Source of the DNA: Halomonas sp. KG2
Lineage (GTDB): Bacteria > Pseudomonadota > Gammaproteobacteria > Pseudomonadales > Halomonadaceae
Assembly (NCBI GenBank): GCA_030440445.1
Contig: CP098528.1
Location: 2,914,001 to 2,978,000 of the forward strand
Length of the DNA stretch: 64,000 nucleotides
Reading direction: 5' to 3'
Made by a program: the position numbers and the translations under genes. The notes beneath the pieces are model-generated. The model was given only the letters and a program-made list of their open reading frames with translations, was not told the DNA's origin and did not search any database. Below, one piece after another: positions 35,766 through 44,957 of this stretch; position 1 is the first letter of the stretch; every line of letters begins with the position of its first letter.

Positions 35766-37535
35766 ATGACCCCATTTGAGCAGACAGTCCACCATTTCCT
35801 TGCGCACCTCTACGGCCCCCGCGCCAGCGAGGTACAACGCCGTCTTGGACAACACATTGAACACTTTCGCAGGACATCACAGGCGCCAGCCATAACAGAA
35901 AATACCGCGGCTGAAGGCGATAATGCACCAACATGGAGCGAAAAAGATCAATGGGTCATTAGCTACGGTGATTCCATTGTGGCAGAGGAAACACCGCCTC
36001 TTGCCGTGCTTAACGAGTTCCTTCAGCGTTATTTGGGGGAGCGTATTAGCGGCGTGCATGTGCTGCCTTTTTTTCCCTGGAGTAGCGATGATGGCTTTTC
36101 AGTCATTCATTACCGCGAGGTTAATCCAGAGCTAGGCGATTGGCAGCACATCCGTGAGCTAGCAAGCCACTATGACGTGATGGGCGATTTAGTGCTAAAC
36201 CACGTGTCTCGCGAATCCCTGTGGTTTGTGGATTATTTAACCGGAAGTTTGCCAGGTCGTGATTACTTTATAGAAATAGACCCAGAAACCGATGTTTCTG
36301 ACGTGGTTCGACCACGTAGCAGCCCATTGCTAGTGCCCATTTCCACGCGCCGGGGCACGCGCCATGTATGGGCAACCTTCTCAGAAGATCAGATCGATTT
36401 AAACTTTGAAAATCCTGACGTATTGCTCGAGTTTGTTGGCATCCTGCTGTTTTACCTCCAACAGGGCGTGCGTATCATTCGCCTGGATGCAGTGGCATTT
36501 TTATGGAAGCGTCTGGGAACGCCATGCATCCACCTTCCCGAAACCCATACAATGGTCCGTTTACTGCGCACCATTGTGGATGAAATAGCGCCGGGCACGC
36601 TGATAATTACCGAGACCAATGTCCCTCACGCAGAAAACATCAGTTACTTTGGCCTAGAGCGGTTAGCCAACGGGGCACCAGACGAAGCTCACATGGTCTA
36701 TCAATTCGCCCTGCCCCCTTTGTTATTGCACACGCTCACCCGCGGTGAAGCCACTACCCTTCAAACATGGCTTTCCAGCCTGCCGATATTGCCCAGACAC
36801 TGCACCTATTTAAACTTCACCGCGAGCCATGATGGTATTGGCGTGCGCCCTTTAGAAGGGGTGCTACCCGATCATGAGCGAGATGCACTGCTAGAACTGA
36901 TGCATCGCTTTGGTGGCTTTGTCAGCATGCGCAGCAATCCCGATGGCAGTGACTCGCCCTACGAAATCAATATTACTTGGTTTGAGGCCATGCGCGGCAC
37001 GCGCAGAGGACCAGACCCCTGGCAAATTGCCCGCTTCCTGTGCAGCCAAGCTATTATGCTGACGCTCCAGGGCATTCCCGCCCTCTATATTCATACATTG
37101 ACCGGCACGCTTAACGATGTCGAAGGAGTGGAGCGCAGCGGCCGATTGCGCTCAATTAATCGACGCCGCTGGCAGCGTGATGAGCTAGCACTGTTACTCG
37201 AAAGCCCCTCAACGCCGACTCACGATGTGTTTCATGCGCTTAGCCGCTTGCTGGAACTTCGGCGCACAGAGCCCTGCTTCCACCCCAACGCCACACAACG
37301 CGTACTGACCACGCCGCCTGACGTGTTAGCCATTGAGCGAGGCCCGCTAAGCGACGGCCGCCGCCTGCTTGCCCTGTTTAATGTCACCGATACGCTACTG
37401 CCATTAGATAATGTAGGAGAAGCACTTGAGCAGGCACTTAGCCAACATGCTTGGCGTGCTTTAGATCTGCAAAACGCCCAGGAGGAAACCGCGCTTCCTC
37501 CCTATGCAATAAGATGGATGGTGGCAGACACATGA
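35766..37535 (+). CDS. GH13_18 glycoside phosphorylase, probably glucosylglycerate phosphorylase
   Basis: A 589-residue alpha-amylase-fold enzyme of the sucrose-phosphorylase subfamily. The barrel motifs are visible: GDLVLNHVS, the nucleophile region IRLDAVAFLWK, the acid/base ITETNVPHAENISYF and the transition-state FTASHDGIGVRPLEG. YGDSIV and LPFFPWSSDDGFSV are the family N-terminus. Members of this type cleave glucosylglycerate with phosphate (E. coli YcjM), and gpgS-gpgP for making that solute lie 8 kb away, which favours this over sucrose phosphorylase. AGAGGACAC precedes the ATG. Divergent from nrdR. Confidence 0.8.
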   Translation: MTPFEQTVHHFLAHLYGPRASEVQRRLGQHIEHFRRTSQAPAITENTAAEGDNAPTWSEKDQWVISYGDSIVAEETPPLAVLNEFLQRYLGERISGVHVLPFFPWSSDDGFSVIHYREVNPELGDWQHIRELASHYDVMGDLVLNHVSRESLWFVDYLTGSLPGRDYFIEIDPETDVSDVVRPRSSPLLVPISTRRGTRHVWATFSEDQIDLNFENPDVLLEFVGILLFYLQQGVRIIRLDAVAFLWKRLGTPCIHLPETHTMVRLLRTIVDEIAPGTLIITETNVPHAENISYFGLERLANGAPDEAHMVYQFALPPLLLHTLTRGEATTLQTWLSSLPILPRHCTYLNFTASHDGIGVRPLEGVLPDHERDALLELMHRFGGFVSMRSNPDGSDSPYEINITWFEAMRGTRRGPDPWQIARFLCSQAIMLTLQGIPALYIHTLTGTLNDVEGVERSGRLRSINRRRWQRDELALLLESPSTPTHDVFHALSRLLELRRTEPCFHPNATQRVLTTPPDVLAIERGPLSDGRRLLALFNVTDTLLPLDNVGEALEQALSQHAWRALDLQNAQEETALPPYAIRWMVADT

Positions 37536-37669
37536 AAGGTGCATTGCGGCATAATGTCTCAGTAATTAGGCAATATAATCGCCAAATAATCGATGACTGA
37601 GATACTGTCGCGATCATCATCAATGGCGATAGCGTTGATGCCGACTTTTCGCATGTATAAGGACGTGTT

Positions 37670-38449
37670 ATGCCTCACATTTTTTTGCCGGGATTGCGCA
37701 CCTTAGCGCTTACTGTAGCGATGAGTAGCGTGTCGTTGAGTTATGCCGAAGAACTGCCTGCACCGGTTCAAGCGCTAGCCAACCAGGGGCTAACGATTCA
37801 CGGTCAGTTTGAGGCGCCAGGGGGAATGCGTGGTTACGGTGCTAGCGCGCAGGGCCAAGAGTTAGCGATTTATTTAACTCCTGATGGCGAACATGCCATT
37901 ATCGGCACGCTAATGGATGATCAAGGCAACGACCTCACCGAAGCACAGATAGAGGAGCATGTTCGGGTTCCGCTTGAAGCGCAAACCTGGGCGTTACTGG
38001 AAGAGAGCCACTGGATTCAAGATGGCGATGAAAACGCGCCGCGGGTTATCTATACCTTTACCGATGCTAACTGCCCCTACTGTCGCCAACTGTGGCAACA
38101 AAGTCGCCCTTGGGTAGAGGCTGGAGAGGTACAGCTGCGCCATATTATGGTGGGCATCTTGGCACCGAACAGTCCCGCCCTGGCGGCCACCCTGCTGGGA
38201 GCAGACGATCCTGCTGCCGCGCTACATGACCACAGCAACGGCGATTCGCTTTCAGCAAGCGCCCAGCCTCGAGATATTGAAGAACAGGTATATGCCAACA
38301 ATCAGCTTTTTGAGGAGCTAGGCCTGTACGCTACGCCCACCAGCGCCTTCCAGCGCGAGACAGACAGTGGCAATTTACGTATCGACAGGATTCAAGGCTT
38401 ACCGAGCGAGGAGCGTTTAATTGAAATGATGGGCGGTGAAGCGCCTTAA
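37670..38449 (+). CDS. dsbG: Thiol:disulfide interchange protein DsbG
   Basis: A periplasmic reductase/isomerase that protects single cysteines from sulfenic acid damage. The signal peptide ends near residue 26 (SVSLSYAEE). The N-terminal dimerisation domain (27-95) is followed by a thioredoxin domain with TFTDANCPYCRQLW (CPYC at 135-138), identical in type to E. coli DsbG, and the cis-proline loop LYATPTSAF. It has 259 residues. AAGGACGTGTT precedes the ATG. It is convergent with tsdBA; no DsbD lies nearby. Confidence 0.9.
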   Translation: MPHIFLPGLRTLALTVAMSSVSLSYAEELPAPVQALANQGLTIHGQFEAPGGMRGYGASAQGQELAIYLTPDGEHAIIGTLMDDQGNDLTEAQIEEHVRVPLEAQTWALLEESHWIQDGDENAPRVIYTFTDANCPYCRQLWQQSRPWVEAGEVQLRHIMVGILAPNSPALAATLLGADDPAAALHDHSNGDSLSASAQPRDIEEQVYANNQLFEELGLYATPTSAFQRETDSGNLRIDRIQGLPSEERLIEMMGGEAP

Positions 38450-38503
38450 AGCAGACAATATAAGCAAGTTTTAAAGCGCCCATCCAGCATCCTCAAACCA
38501 ATC

Positions 38504-38546
38504 AGTAGCCCGTGGGGTTATACCACCACGGGCTACTATTTTTTCC
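38504..38546 (+). terminator. Terminator of dsbG
   Basis: AGTAGCCCGTGG (38504-38515) and CCACGGGCTACT (38526-38537), 12-bp arms, then ATTTTTTCC. It separates the convergent dsbG and tsdBA units. Confidence 0.92.
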
Positions 38547-38589
38547 GGATACGTTGGTTGCGATGCTTGTATCGCTGCTCCTTAGCTAG

Positions 38590-39645
38590 TTACTCGTCTG
38601 TCAGATTTTCAAAACGAGGCATGCCGACGTTCCATGGTTCGATATCGCCTTTTTCGCCAAAGTTCGCATGGTCGCCAAGCACATGGCCGTCATGCTCACG
38701 GACCTGTCCATAAAGCGAACGTTTATGGAAAGTAGGGCCAAAGCGCTCTAGTGTCTCAGCAACGTCACCCGTGTAACGGGGGTCTTGCGGTCGCTCTTGG
38801 CTACTCATGTAATAGGCAATGTCCCAGGCATCCTGGTCACTTAACGAGCGCGGCTGTCCTAGCGGCATATTGTTGTAAATAAATCCTGCGGCGGTATCGA
38901 CTCTGACAATGCCTGCGCCCCAGTTATTAGAGCCATCCCCCCAGGGGGCGGGGAACACATACTCGCCGTTCTCATAGTGTCCAGCGCCGTTGTCTTGATG
39001 ACAAATGGCGCAATTTTCTTGATAAGCCGCTTCACCACGGGCGTAATCGGGGGATTCATCTGGCTCGTCTGGCGCAGGAAAACCACGGCCATAAATAGGC
39101 TGACTGGGGTACATTGGCGCACCGGTAGCCAGCCATTGATGGTAAGCGCTGAGTGCGAGCATCTCATCACTGCCATAGGCAGGCGGCGTTCCATTCATCG
39201 AGTAAGCAAAGCAGCCAGCAATGCGCTCTTCAAGATTGTTAACGTGCTGATTTTTACCCCTGAAGTCAGGAAGCGTGACCGCCGCTGCCCAGACCGGTGC
39301 ACTAAACGGCTGACGCCCTTCGCCTAAGTGGCAGCTTGAGCAGTTCATGTCATTGAAAACGTTTTCACCGCGTAGCTGCTGCGTGTTGGTAAATAGGTCA
39401 TAGCCATACCGAATGACCTTTTTTAGCTCTGGATGGATATCGGCGTCTTCCAGGTCTGCCATGGTCGGTGGAACATGAACGAGTTCGCCCTCTTGCGGTG
39501 CAGGAAAGCCAAGTTCTACTAACTGCTGATAGGGCGCTTCGTTCGATGGGTCGGCAGCATTGTCAGCGAAAGCACTGACGGCTAGCCCGGTAGCCAATGA
39601 ACAGCCTGTTAGCGCCAGCACGAGACGTTTTTTATGCATAATCAT
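38590..39645 (-). CDS. tsdA: Thiosulfate dehydrogenase TsdA (diheme cytochrome c)
   Basis: It oxidises two thiosulfate to tetrathionate in the periplasm, or the reverse. A signal peptide (to about residue 28) precedes two heme c sites, CSSCH (102-106) and CAICH (212-216). C145, in ERIAGCFAYSMNG, is the unusual cysteine axial ligand of the catalytic heme and is diagnostic of TsdA. It has 351 residues; ATG codons occur at positions 1 and 3 of the frame. The start overlaps the tsdB stop (ATGA), so the electron acceptor is made first and then the enzyme. Confidence 0.92.
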   Translation of the reverse strand: MIMHKKRLVLALTGCSLATGLAVSAFADNAADPSNEAPYQQLVELGFPAPQEGELVHVPPTMADLEDADIHPELKKVIRYGYDLFTNTQQLRGENVFNDMNCSSCHLGEGRQPFSAPVWAAAVTLPDFRGKNQHVNNLEERIAGCFAYSMNGTPPAYGSDEMLALSAYHQWLATGAPMYPSQPIYGRGFPAPDEPDESPDYARGEAAYQENCAICHQDNGAGHYENGEYVFPAPWGDGSNNWGAGIVRVDTAAGFIYNNMPLGQPRSLSDQDAWDIAYYMSSQERPQDPRYTGDVAETLERFGPTFHKRSLYGQVREHDGHVLGDHANFGEKGDIEPWNVGMPRFENLTDE

Positions 39646-40337
39646 TGCGCTACCTCCTCTTCTTCACTGCCGACTTGGGCGCTATCGTCCTGCTTGGCAT
39701 ACCACGCTGACACCGCTTGGATATCCTCATCGCTCATACGCTTGGCAATGGCTCCCATCAAATTTTGGGGATCATTATGGCGCTGATCATTTTGCCAGGC
39801 ATGCAGCTGGTTGCTTATGTAACCTGCGTGCTGGCTTGCAATACCAGGGAACGTCTCCCCAACGCCAGTGCCGCCCGGGCCATGACAGCTCTTGCATGAC
39901 ACAATGTAGGCATCCCAATCTCCGCGCTCAGCCAACTGCTCGCCACGGGCTAATAGCGCCTTTTCTACATCATCGCCCCCTTGGCCAGGGGTGATCGGCA
40001 TTTCGCTATAATAGGCGGCAACGTCCACTATTTGCTGGTCATTAAGCATATTAGCAAAGGGCATCATGGTGGCGTTTTGGCGACGTCCCTCTTTAAAATC
40101 ATGTAGCTGCTTAACGATATAATCGGCATTCAGCCCAGCCAAACGCGGCCACGATTCGCCTCCCGGTATATTCATCCCGCTACCGTTAGCTTGATGACAC
40201 GCCGTACAGGTTGCCGCGGCGGCCTGGCCACGCTCGGCATCGCCTGGTTCGGCAAAGGCCGTACCTGCGAGAGTGCTGGCCCCTATAAGACTGGCTCCCA
40301 TCAACAAGCTAAACTTGCCCCACTGTTTTTTATTCAT
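39642..40337 (-). CDS. tsdB: Diheme cytochrome c TsdB (c4-like electron acceptor)
   Basis: It has 231 residues with a signal peptide cleaved near GTAFA/E (residue 29). Two class I heme motifs are present, CTACH at 44-48 and CKSCH at 148-152, each followed by a methionine ligand region (NATMMPFANML; LMGAIAKRMSD). The layout is that of cytochrome c4, and the overlap with tsdA marks it as TsdB, the acceptor of thiosulfate electrons. GGGGGATAT precedes the ATG. The C-terminal tail is acidic (EEEE). Confidence 0.9.
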   Translation of the reverse strand: MNKKQWGKFSLLMGASLIGASTLAGTAFAEPGDAERGQAAAATCTACHQANGSGMNIPGGESWPRLAGLNADYIVKQLHDFKEGRRQNATMMPFANMLNDQQIVDVAAYYSEMPITPGQGGDDVEKALLARGEQLAERGDWDAYIVSCKSCHGPGGTGVGETFPGIASQHAGYISNQLHAWQNDQRHNDPQNLMGAIAKRMSDEDIQAVSAWYAKQDDSAQVGSEEEEVAQ

Positions 40338-40423
40338 ATATCCCCCTGACTGCTGTTCGTTATTTACTTACCTGCCCGTTATTGACTAGCCATTGCCCAT
40401 TGACTGAGATGACGCAGCGAGCG

Positions 40424-41770
40424 CTATCGAATAGCCTCAGACCCTTCTCGTTGCTCATCCCCTGCCGTAGGAATGGTTAAGTGGGCGCTAAACCCGCCGG
40501 TCTGGACATTTTCAAAACTTACCCAGCCCCCAAAACGCTCAACAATTGCCGCCACAATCGCTAAGCCCAAACCACTACCTTGCTGCTTGCTCACGCGCCA
40601 GAAGCGCTGAGTTAACTGTTTTAGTGTCGCGTCATCGACGCCCCCACCCTGGTCATGCACCGTGAACGTTACGTGACGCTGATCAGCGGCATACTGCACG
40701 TCTAACGCTACAGGCAGCTCACTTGCCCCATGGTGCAGTGCGTTATCCAGCAAATTACGTAGTGCGGTTATTGCCAGCTCTCTGGGCATGGCAACGCACA
40801 CTTGGGGTAATTGGGAGGTAATCTGGCACTGCCCTGCGGTTGCCATGCAGTCGGCGATCGCAACGTCAACAATCTCACCTACCTGGCTTGGCTCGCCATC
40901 ATCAAAGCGCATGCGCCCTTCAACTCTTGCTAACGTCAGTAACTGGTCTAGCGTATGCGCCAAACGCACCACCCCTGCCTCTGCGTATCTGAGCGCTTCT
41001 TTCGCCGTTTCGCCGTCGGCTCGCTGCGCTACTTGAAGATGGGTTTTAATCGCGGTTAAGGGAGTGCGTAACTCATGAGCGGCATCGTTGGTAAAACGCT
41101 GCTCACGGACAATGGTTTGTTGAATTCTTACGAGTAACCCATTGAGCGTCTCAATCAACGGTTTAATCTCTTTCGGCACACCATAGGTAGACACAGGTGC
41201 CAATGCTTCCGGATGACGGCTGGCAAGCGACGCGCGCAGCCTTGTTAGCGGCGCCAAACCACGCCACACAACCACCCAGAGCGCAATTAAGCTCCCCGTT
41301 AATGCCACCACAAATGGCACGACAGCGACGCGAAACACATCGCTAAGCAATATGTCCCGCTCATCCATCCGGTCGGCGGTAGTAATGACCAGATTGCCAC
41401 GCTCATAGGTAAAGACACGCCAGGTAGTATCGCCTTCCTGCCGGTAAGCATGACCACGCTCACCCGGTGCCAGTATGGTGTCCATGTTGGCATGAGTGCG
41501 GGCAATGATATCGCCACGCGGGGAGTGCACCTGACAGGCCAACCCCTCGATGGGCGGGATAGATAAAGCGCGAGACTGGCTCTGCTCCCAGACATCTTCA
41601 GGCAGCTGAAGCACGAGCCCAGCGACCATGCGTGCCGACTGAGCAAGGCGCTGATCTAGCGTTTCTACGAATTTTTTTTCTAAATCATTGAGTAACCAAG
41701 CCGCAGCAACACCCCACAGCAATGCCAACGTCACCCCCAGAGTGAGCAATAGGCGGGCTCGTAAACTCAT
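40424..41770 (-). CDS. Sensor histidine kinase (QseC/TctE-like)
   Basis: A 448-residue membrane kinase with two TM segments (about 8-28 and 150-172) flanking a periplasmic sensor of about 120 residues. A HAMP linker follows, then the H-box FTNDAAHELRTPLTAIKTHL (phospho-His near 240), N-box LRNLLDNALHHG, and G-boxes DQGGGVDD and GSGLGLAIVAAIVERFGG. It overlaps the response regulator stop by four bases. The signal is unknown; its place between tsdBA and the sulfur transport genes suggests a sulfur or redox cue, which is inference only. Confidence 0.92.
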   Translation of the reverse strand: MSLRARLLLTLGVTLALLWGVAAAWLLNDLEKKFVETLDQRLAQSARMVAGLVLQLPEDVWEQSQSRALSIPPIEGLACQVHSPRGDIIARTHANMDTILAPGERGHAYRQEGDTTWRVFTYERGNLVITTADRMDERDILLSDVFRVAVVPFVVALTGSLIALWVVVWRGLAPLTRLRASLASRHPEALAPVSTYGVPKEIKPLIETLNGLLVRIQQTIVREQRFTNDAAHELRTPLTAIKTHLQVAQRADGETAKEALRYAEAGVVRLAHTLDQLLTLARVEGRMRFDDGEPSQVGEIVDVAIADCMATAGQCQITSQLPQVCVAMPRELAITALRNLLDNALHHGASELPVALDVQYAADQRHVTFTVHDQGGGVDDATLKQLTQRFWRVSKQQGSGLGLAIVAAIVERFGGWVSFENVQTGGFSAHLTIPTAGDEQREGSEAIR

Positions 41771-42468
41771 TGCTGCCCCTTATGAGGCGTGCCTGGAATG
41801 TGGACAGCCTCAGGCTTGCCTAATCGATAGCCCAACCCACGAACTGTCTCAATGATGCCACTGCCTAATTTTCGACGTAGGTGGTGGATATGCACATTCA
41901 GTGCATTGCTCTCTACATCATCACTCAAACCATAGAGGCTATCTTTTAACTGGTCGGCAGAAAGGACACTACGCGGCGAATGCAGAAAGGCCTCTAAAAG
42001 CACCAGTTCTCGGCGCGATAGCGTTACCAACTGACCGGAGACTCTCACTTCACGCGCATGGGGATCCAGCGTTAGCACCCCATGTATCGTCATACCCTGG
42101 CTACGGCCTGACACTCGCCGCAGCAGTGCATGAAGACGGGCCACTAACTCATCAAGGTCAAAGGGTTTCACCAGATAGTCGTCGGCTCCGCACTGCAGGC
42201 CGTCAACACGGTCTCTTACCGCATCCCGCGCCGTTAGCATTAACACCGGGGTAGCGTTGCCTTGGTCGCGCCACGATTGCAGCAGTTGCAAGCCGTCGCC
42301 ATCGGGAAGACCACGATCAAGTATCACAACATCGCTCACCACTGACTGCATGATTTGTCCCGCGGCTTGAATCGTAGACACATGATCGACGACAAAGTCG
42401 TACATCATTAAGCCGGAGCGTATTCCTGATGCAACAAGTGGATCATCTTCAATGAGCAAGACGTGCAT
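41767..42468 (-). CDS. OmpR-family response regulator (QseB-like)
   Basis: A 233-residue regulator. The receiver has acidic pair EDD near residue 8, phospho-Asp in VVILDRGLPDGDG (about 51) and LVKPFDLDELVARL. The DNA-binding winged helix reads LTLDPHAREVRVSGQLVTLS and NVHIHHLRRKLG...IETVRGLGYRLG. AAAAGGAAAACC precedes the ATG. The kinase gene follows by overlap. The QseB/PmrA subgroup is indicated by the receiver sequence; targets cannot be stated. Confidence 0.93.
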   Translation of the reverse strand: MHVLLIEDDPLVASGIRSGLMMYDFVVDHVSTIQAAGQIMQSVVSDVVILDRGLPDGDGLQLLQSWRDQGNATPVLMLTARDAVRDRVDGLQCGADDYLVKPFDLDELVARLHALLRRVSGRSQGMTIHGVLTLDPHAREVRVSGQLVTLSRRELVLLEAFLHSPRSVLSADQLKDSLYGLSDDVESNALNVHIHHLRRKLGSGIIETVRGLGYRLGKPEAVHIPGTPHKGQQ

Positions 42469-42594
42469 GGCGGTTTTCCTTTTATTACTACTAGCATGGC
42501 AAATGCACGTTAACCCAGCATTAAGCTAGCGAGCTGTGCCATAAACTGATTACAAAAACTCATTTACCAAAGCTCATTCACAAAAACCTGCTAC

Positions 42595-42625
42595 AAAAAC
42601 GCCCTTGCCTAAAGAGACAAGGGCG
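42595..42625 (-). terminator. Terminator of the YeeE/DUF2892/Blh operon
   Basis: CGCCCTTG (42600-42607) and CAAGGGCG (42618-42625) with TTTTTG following on the minus strand, 25 bases past the stop of the last YeeE gene. Confidence 0.85.
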
Positions 42626-42649
42626 ATCGCAGTGGTTTATACATTAACG

Positions 42650-43072
42650 CTACTGGCTAATACGTTTTGCGATAAACCAGCCTGCCACCATCGCGGCCAA
42701 CAGCGCCAATAACGGCAATGAGATCCCACCGATGGAGGCGATGGCAGGGCCAGGACAGTAGCCAGAAAGACCCCACCCAATGCCAAATAGCGCGGCACCA
42801 CCCAGCAGCTTGCCGTCTAACGCTTGCTTAGCTGGAAGCTGAAAATTAGCGCTAAACAGCGGCTCGCCACGGGCAAATGCCAATCGGTAGCCCACAAACG
42901 TTGTGCCTACTGCACTGCCCAACACAAACATCAGCGTTGGATCCCAAGCGCCAGCCACATCGAGAAAGCCAAGTACACGGGCAGGATCCGTCATACCCGA
43001 GATAGCTAGCCCAAGCCCGAATAGTAAACCCGCGATATAGCCAGCAGCGGTTTTTACTGTTGCACTATTCAT
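42650..43072 (-). CDS. YeeE/YedE family protein, second half of a sulfur-compound transporter pair
   Basis: A 140-residue membrane protein with four helices and the YeeE signature GLGLAISGMTDPARVLGFLD (about residues 17-36), and a cysteine in GWGLSGYCPGPAIA. In homologues the conserved Cys carries or passes thiosulfate or sulfide across the membrane. ATG 43072 with GAGGCG upstream is preferred over a TTG 9 codons earlier. It is 10 bases downstream of the other half; the two short proteins together make one YeeE-like unit (PmpAB type). Confidence 0.85.
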   Translation of the reverse strand: MNSATVKTAAGYIAGLLFGLGLAISGMTDPARVLGFLDVAGAWDPTLMFVLGSAVGTTFVGYRLAFARGEPLFSANFQLPAKQALDGKLLGGAALFGIGWGLSGYCPGPAIASIGGISLPLLALLAAMVAGWFIAKRISQ

Positions 43073-43082
43073 ATCACGCGCC

Positions 43083-43544
43083 TCATACACCACCTCCAAT
43101 CATATGACGCATCACATAGACCGTGGCGATCGCTGTGAGTAGAAACACCCCAGTGGCGGCCATAGAGCGGGGGGATAAGCGTGCCAAGCCGCAAACGCCA
43201 TGGCCGCTGGTACAGCCGCTGCCAAGCCCTGTGCCTAACCCAACTAACAGACCGGCTATCAACATCAGCGGCACGCCGCCAGCTGGCGCACCGATCACCG
43301 CACCGGGAGCATCGGCAACGTTGCCCAGCCCGCCTCCCATTGCCATGACCAATAACGGGCCACTCACCAGCCCAACCAGAAAGGCTAAGCGCCAAGCGCT
43401 GTCGCCTTTAGGTCGCTGGGTTATTAAGTTTCCAATAATGCCGCTAATACCGGCGATGCGTCCCAAGGCTCCCATCAACCACACAGCGGATAAGCCTATC
43501 AATACACCACCAACGAGCCCTTGCAGGCTTGCCATCCAGTCCAC
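43083..43544 (-). CDS. YeeE/YedE family protein, first half of a sulfur-compound transporter pair
   Basis: A 153-residue membrane protein (about four helices) with the family motif GLGTGLGSGCTSGHGVCGLARLSPRS... around residues 104-125; the two cysteines in SGCTSGHGVCG are the sulfur-carrying type. The start is GTG at 43544, with AAGGAG 6 bases upstream; ATG 43535 is less well placed. It lies between DUF2892 and the second half. Confidence 0.85.
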   Translation of the reverse strand: MDWMASLQGLVGGVLIGLSAVWLMGALGRIAGISGIIGNLITQRPKGDSAWRLAFLVGLVSGPLLVMAMGGGLGNVADAPGAVIGAPAGGVPLMLIAGLLVGLGTGLGSGCTSGHGVCGLARLSPRSMAATGVFLLTAIATVYVMRHMIGGGV

Positions 43545-43562
43545 AGGTGTCTCCTTGCTGTG

Positions 43563-43754
43563 TTAATGCTTGTTTTTACAGGTTGAGATGCCCAGCAGAG
43601 GATACAATGGGCAAAAATTAAACAGCCCTGTGGCGAGTGGTACGACGCCAATCCATCCCCATGCGCCGATGGTGCCGGTAAGCGCCAGTATGATCAGAAT
43701 AAGACCAACAACGATTCGTGCCACTTTGTCGATACCGCCGACGTTTGCTTTCAT
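43563..43754 (-). CDS. DUF2892 small membrane protein
   Basis: 63 residues. The MKANVGGIDKVARIVVGLIL start is typical of DUF2892, with two hydrophobic helices and a terminal LYPLLGISTCKNKH holding conserved cysteines. The same domain is found fused to rhodaneses (YgaP), which points to sulfur chemistry at the membrane. GAGGAGCAGAAA precedes ATG 43754. It sits between the hydrolase and the YeeE pair. Confidence 0.88.
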   Translation of the reverse strand: MKANVGGIDKVARIVVGLILIILALTGTIGAWGWIGVVPLATGLFNFCPLYPLLGISTCKNKH

Positions 43755-43781
43755 TTTCTGCTCCTCAATAATCAATATCGG

Positions 43782-44648
43782 TTAAAAGCGGTTGATAGGG
43801 ACTTTCAGATAGACAACGCCATTGTCGTCGGCAGGCGGCATTTCCCCCGCGCGCATGTTGACCTGTACGGAAGGAATGATGAGCTTAGGCATGCCTAGCG
43901 TGGCATCACGCTCCGTGCGCATTTTCACGAACTCATCTTCTGTAATGCCTTCATGTACATGGACGTTCGCGTCACGCTGCTCTGCCACACTGGTTTCGTG
44001 CTGATAAACGTCTCGGCCTGGCGCTTTATAGTCATGACACAAAAACAGCCGCGTTTGCGTCGGCAGTGCCAACACCTTTTGGATAGAGCGGTACAGCGTA
44101 CGTGCATCGCCACCGGGGAAGTCACAGCGTGCGGTGCCGTAATCTGGCATAAACAGTGTGTCGCCAACGAAGGCCGCGTCGCCTATTACATAAGTAAGGC
44201 AGGCAGGCGTATGGCCTGGCGTATGAAGCACGCGCGCTTGAAGACTGCCGATGGTGAACGTATCGCCTTCGTTAAACAGGGCATCAAATTGGCTGCCGTC
44301 CCGAGCAAACTCAGTGCCTGCATTGAATGCTTTACCAAAAATTTCCTGTACGTCGACAATGTGTGCGCCAATCCCGGTTTTTCCACCTAACGTTTGGTGC
44401 AAATAGGGTGCCGCAGAGAGGTGATCAGCATGCACATGGGTTTCTAAAATCCAGGTCACTTCAAGGCGGTTATCGCGAATAAATTCAATAATTTCATCCG
44501 CAGAACGTACATCTGTATGCCCCGCGGCATAATCGAAATCGAGTACCGAATCTAGAATAGCGCAGGCATTACTCTCTGGGTCCTGCACCACATAACTAAA
44601 GGTATTGGTGGGCTCATCAAAGAAGTGAGTAACAATCGGGTGTTGCAT
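43782..44648 (-). CDS. Blh/ETHE1-like metallo-beta-lactamase-fold hydrolase, probable persulfide dioxygenase
   Basis: 288 residues. The metal site reads ETHVHADHLSAAPYL (about 56-70), then HTPGHTPACLTYV, FVGDTLFMPDYG and LFLCHDY. This is the Blh type found in BigR-controlled sulfide detoxification operons and related to ETHE1 persulfide dioxygenase. GGGAGG lies 7 bases before ATG 44648; the longer frame to 44705 has no support. It is the first gene of the operon with DUF2892 and two YeeE genes. No bigR-type ArsR gene is adjacent. The upstream region (44700-44745) is very AT-rich with direct repeats ATGTTAT/ATGTTTAT. Confidence 0.9.
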   Translation of the reverse strand: MQHPIVTHFFDEPTNTFSYVVQDPESNACAILDSVLDFDYAAGHTDVRSADEIIEFIRDNRLEVTWILETHVHADHLSAAPYLHQTLGGKTGIGAHIVDVQEIFGKAFNAGTEFARDGSQFDALFNEGDTFTIGSLQARVLHTPGHTPACLTYVIGDAAFVGDTLFMPDYGTARCDFPGGDARTLYRSIQKVLALPTQTRLFLCHDYKAPGRDVYQHETSVAEQRDANVHVHEGITEDEFVKMRTERDATLGMPKLIIPSVQVNMRAGEMPPADDNGVVYLKVPINRF

Positions 44649-44792
44649 TCTGTGCCTCCCGCTAATGGCAAGTAATGATGTTGCTATGCAACCATCATAG
44701 ACCATAAAATGTTATATGTTTATACTTATTTGGAATTTAAAACGATTTCTTGAGCATGGTCAATATTGCTCGTCGGCCAATAGCCGCGAAAC

Positions 44793-44822
44793 AAAAAAGC
44801 ACCTCGCTGCCAACGAGGTGCT
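44793..44822 (-). terminator. Terminator of gpgS
   Basis: AGCACCTCG (44798-44806) and CGAGGTGCT (44814-44822) with a run of T on the minus strand, 136 bases past gpgS. The gap 44823-44957 holds nothing else recognisable. Confidence 0.88.
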
Positions 44823-44957
44823 GTGATGAGAATGATATGGTCGGTTAAGCGAAATTCATCAGCTTCTATCGACTTAAAGCCTTATTTACTTCTTGACCTG
44901 AGAAGATCAACTAACTGATAAACTTAAAGATTATTAGAAAAAAACAGGCATGGAGCG

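Noticed and set aside
37556..37604. Inverted repeat TCTCAGT...ACTGAGA upstream of dsbG
   Set aside because: Arms are only 7 bp with a gap of more than 30 bases; too weak to report as a site.
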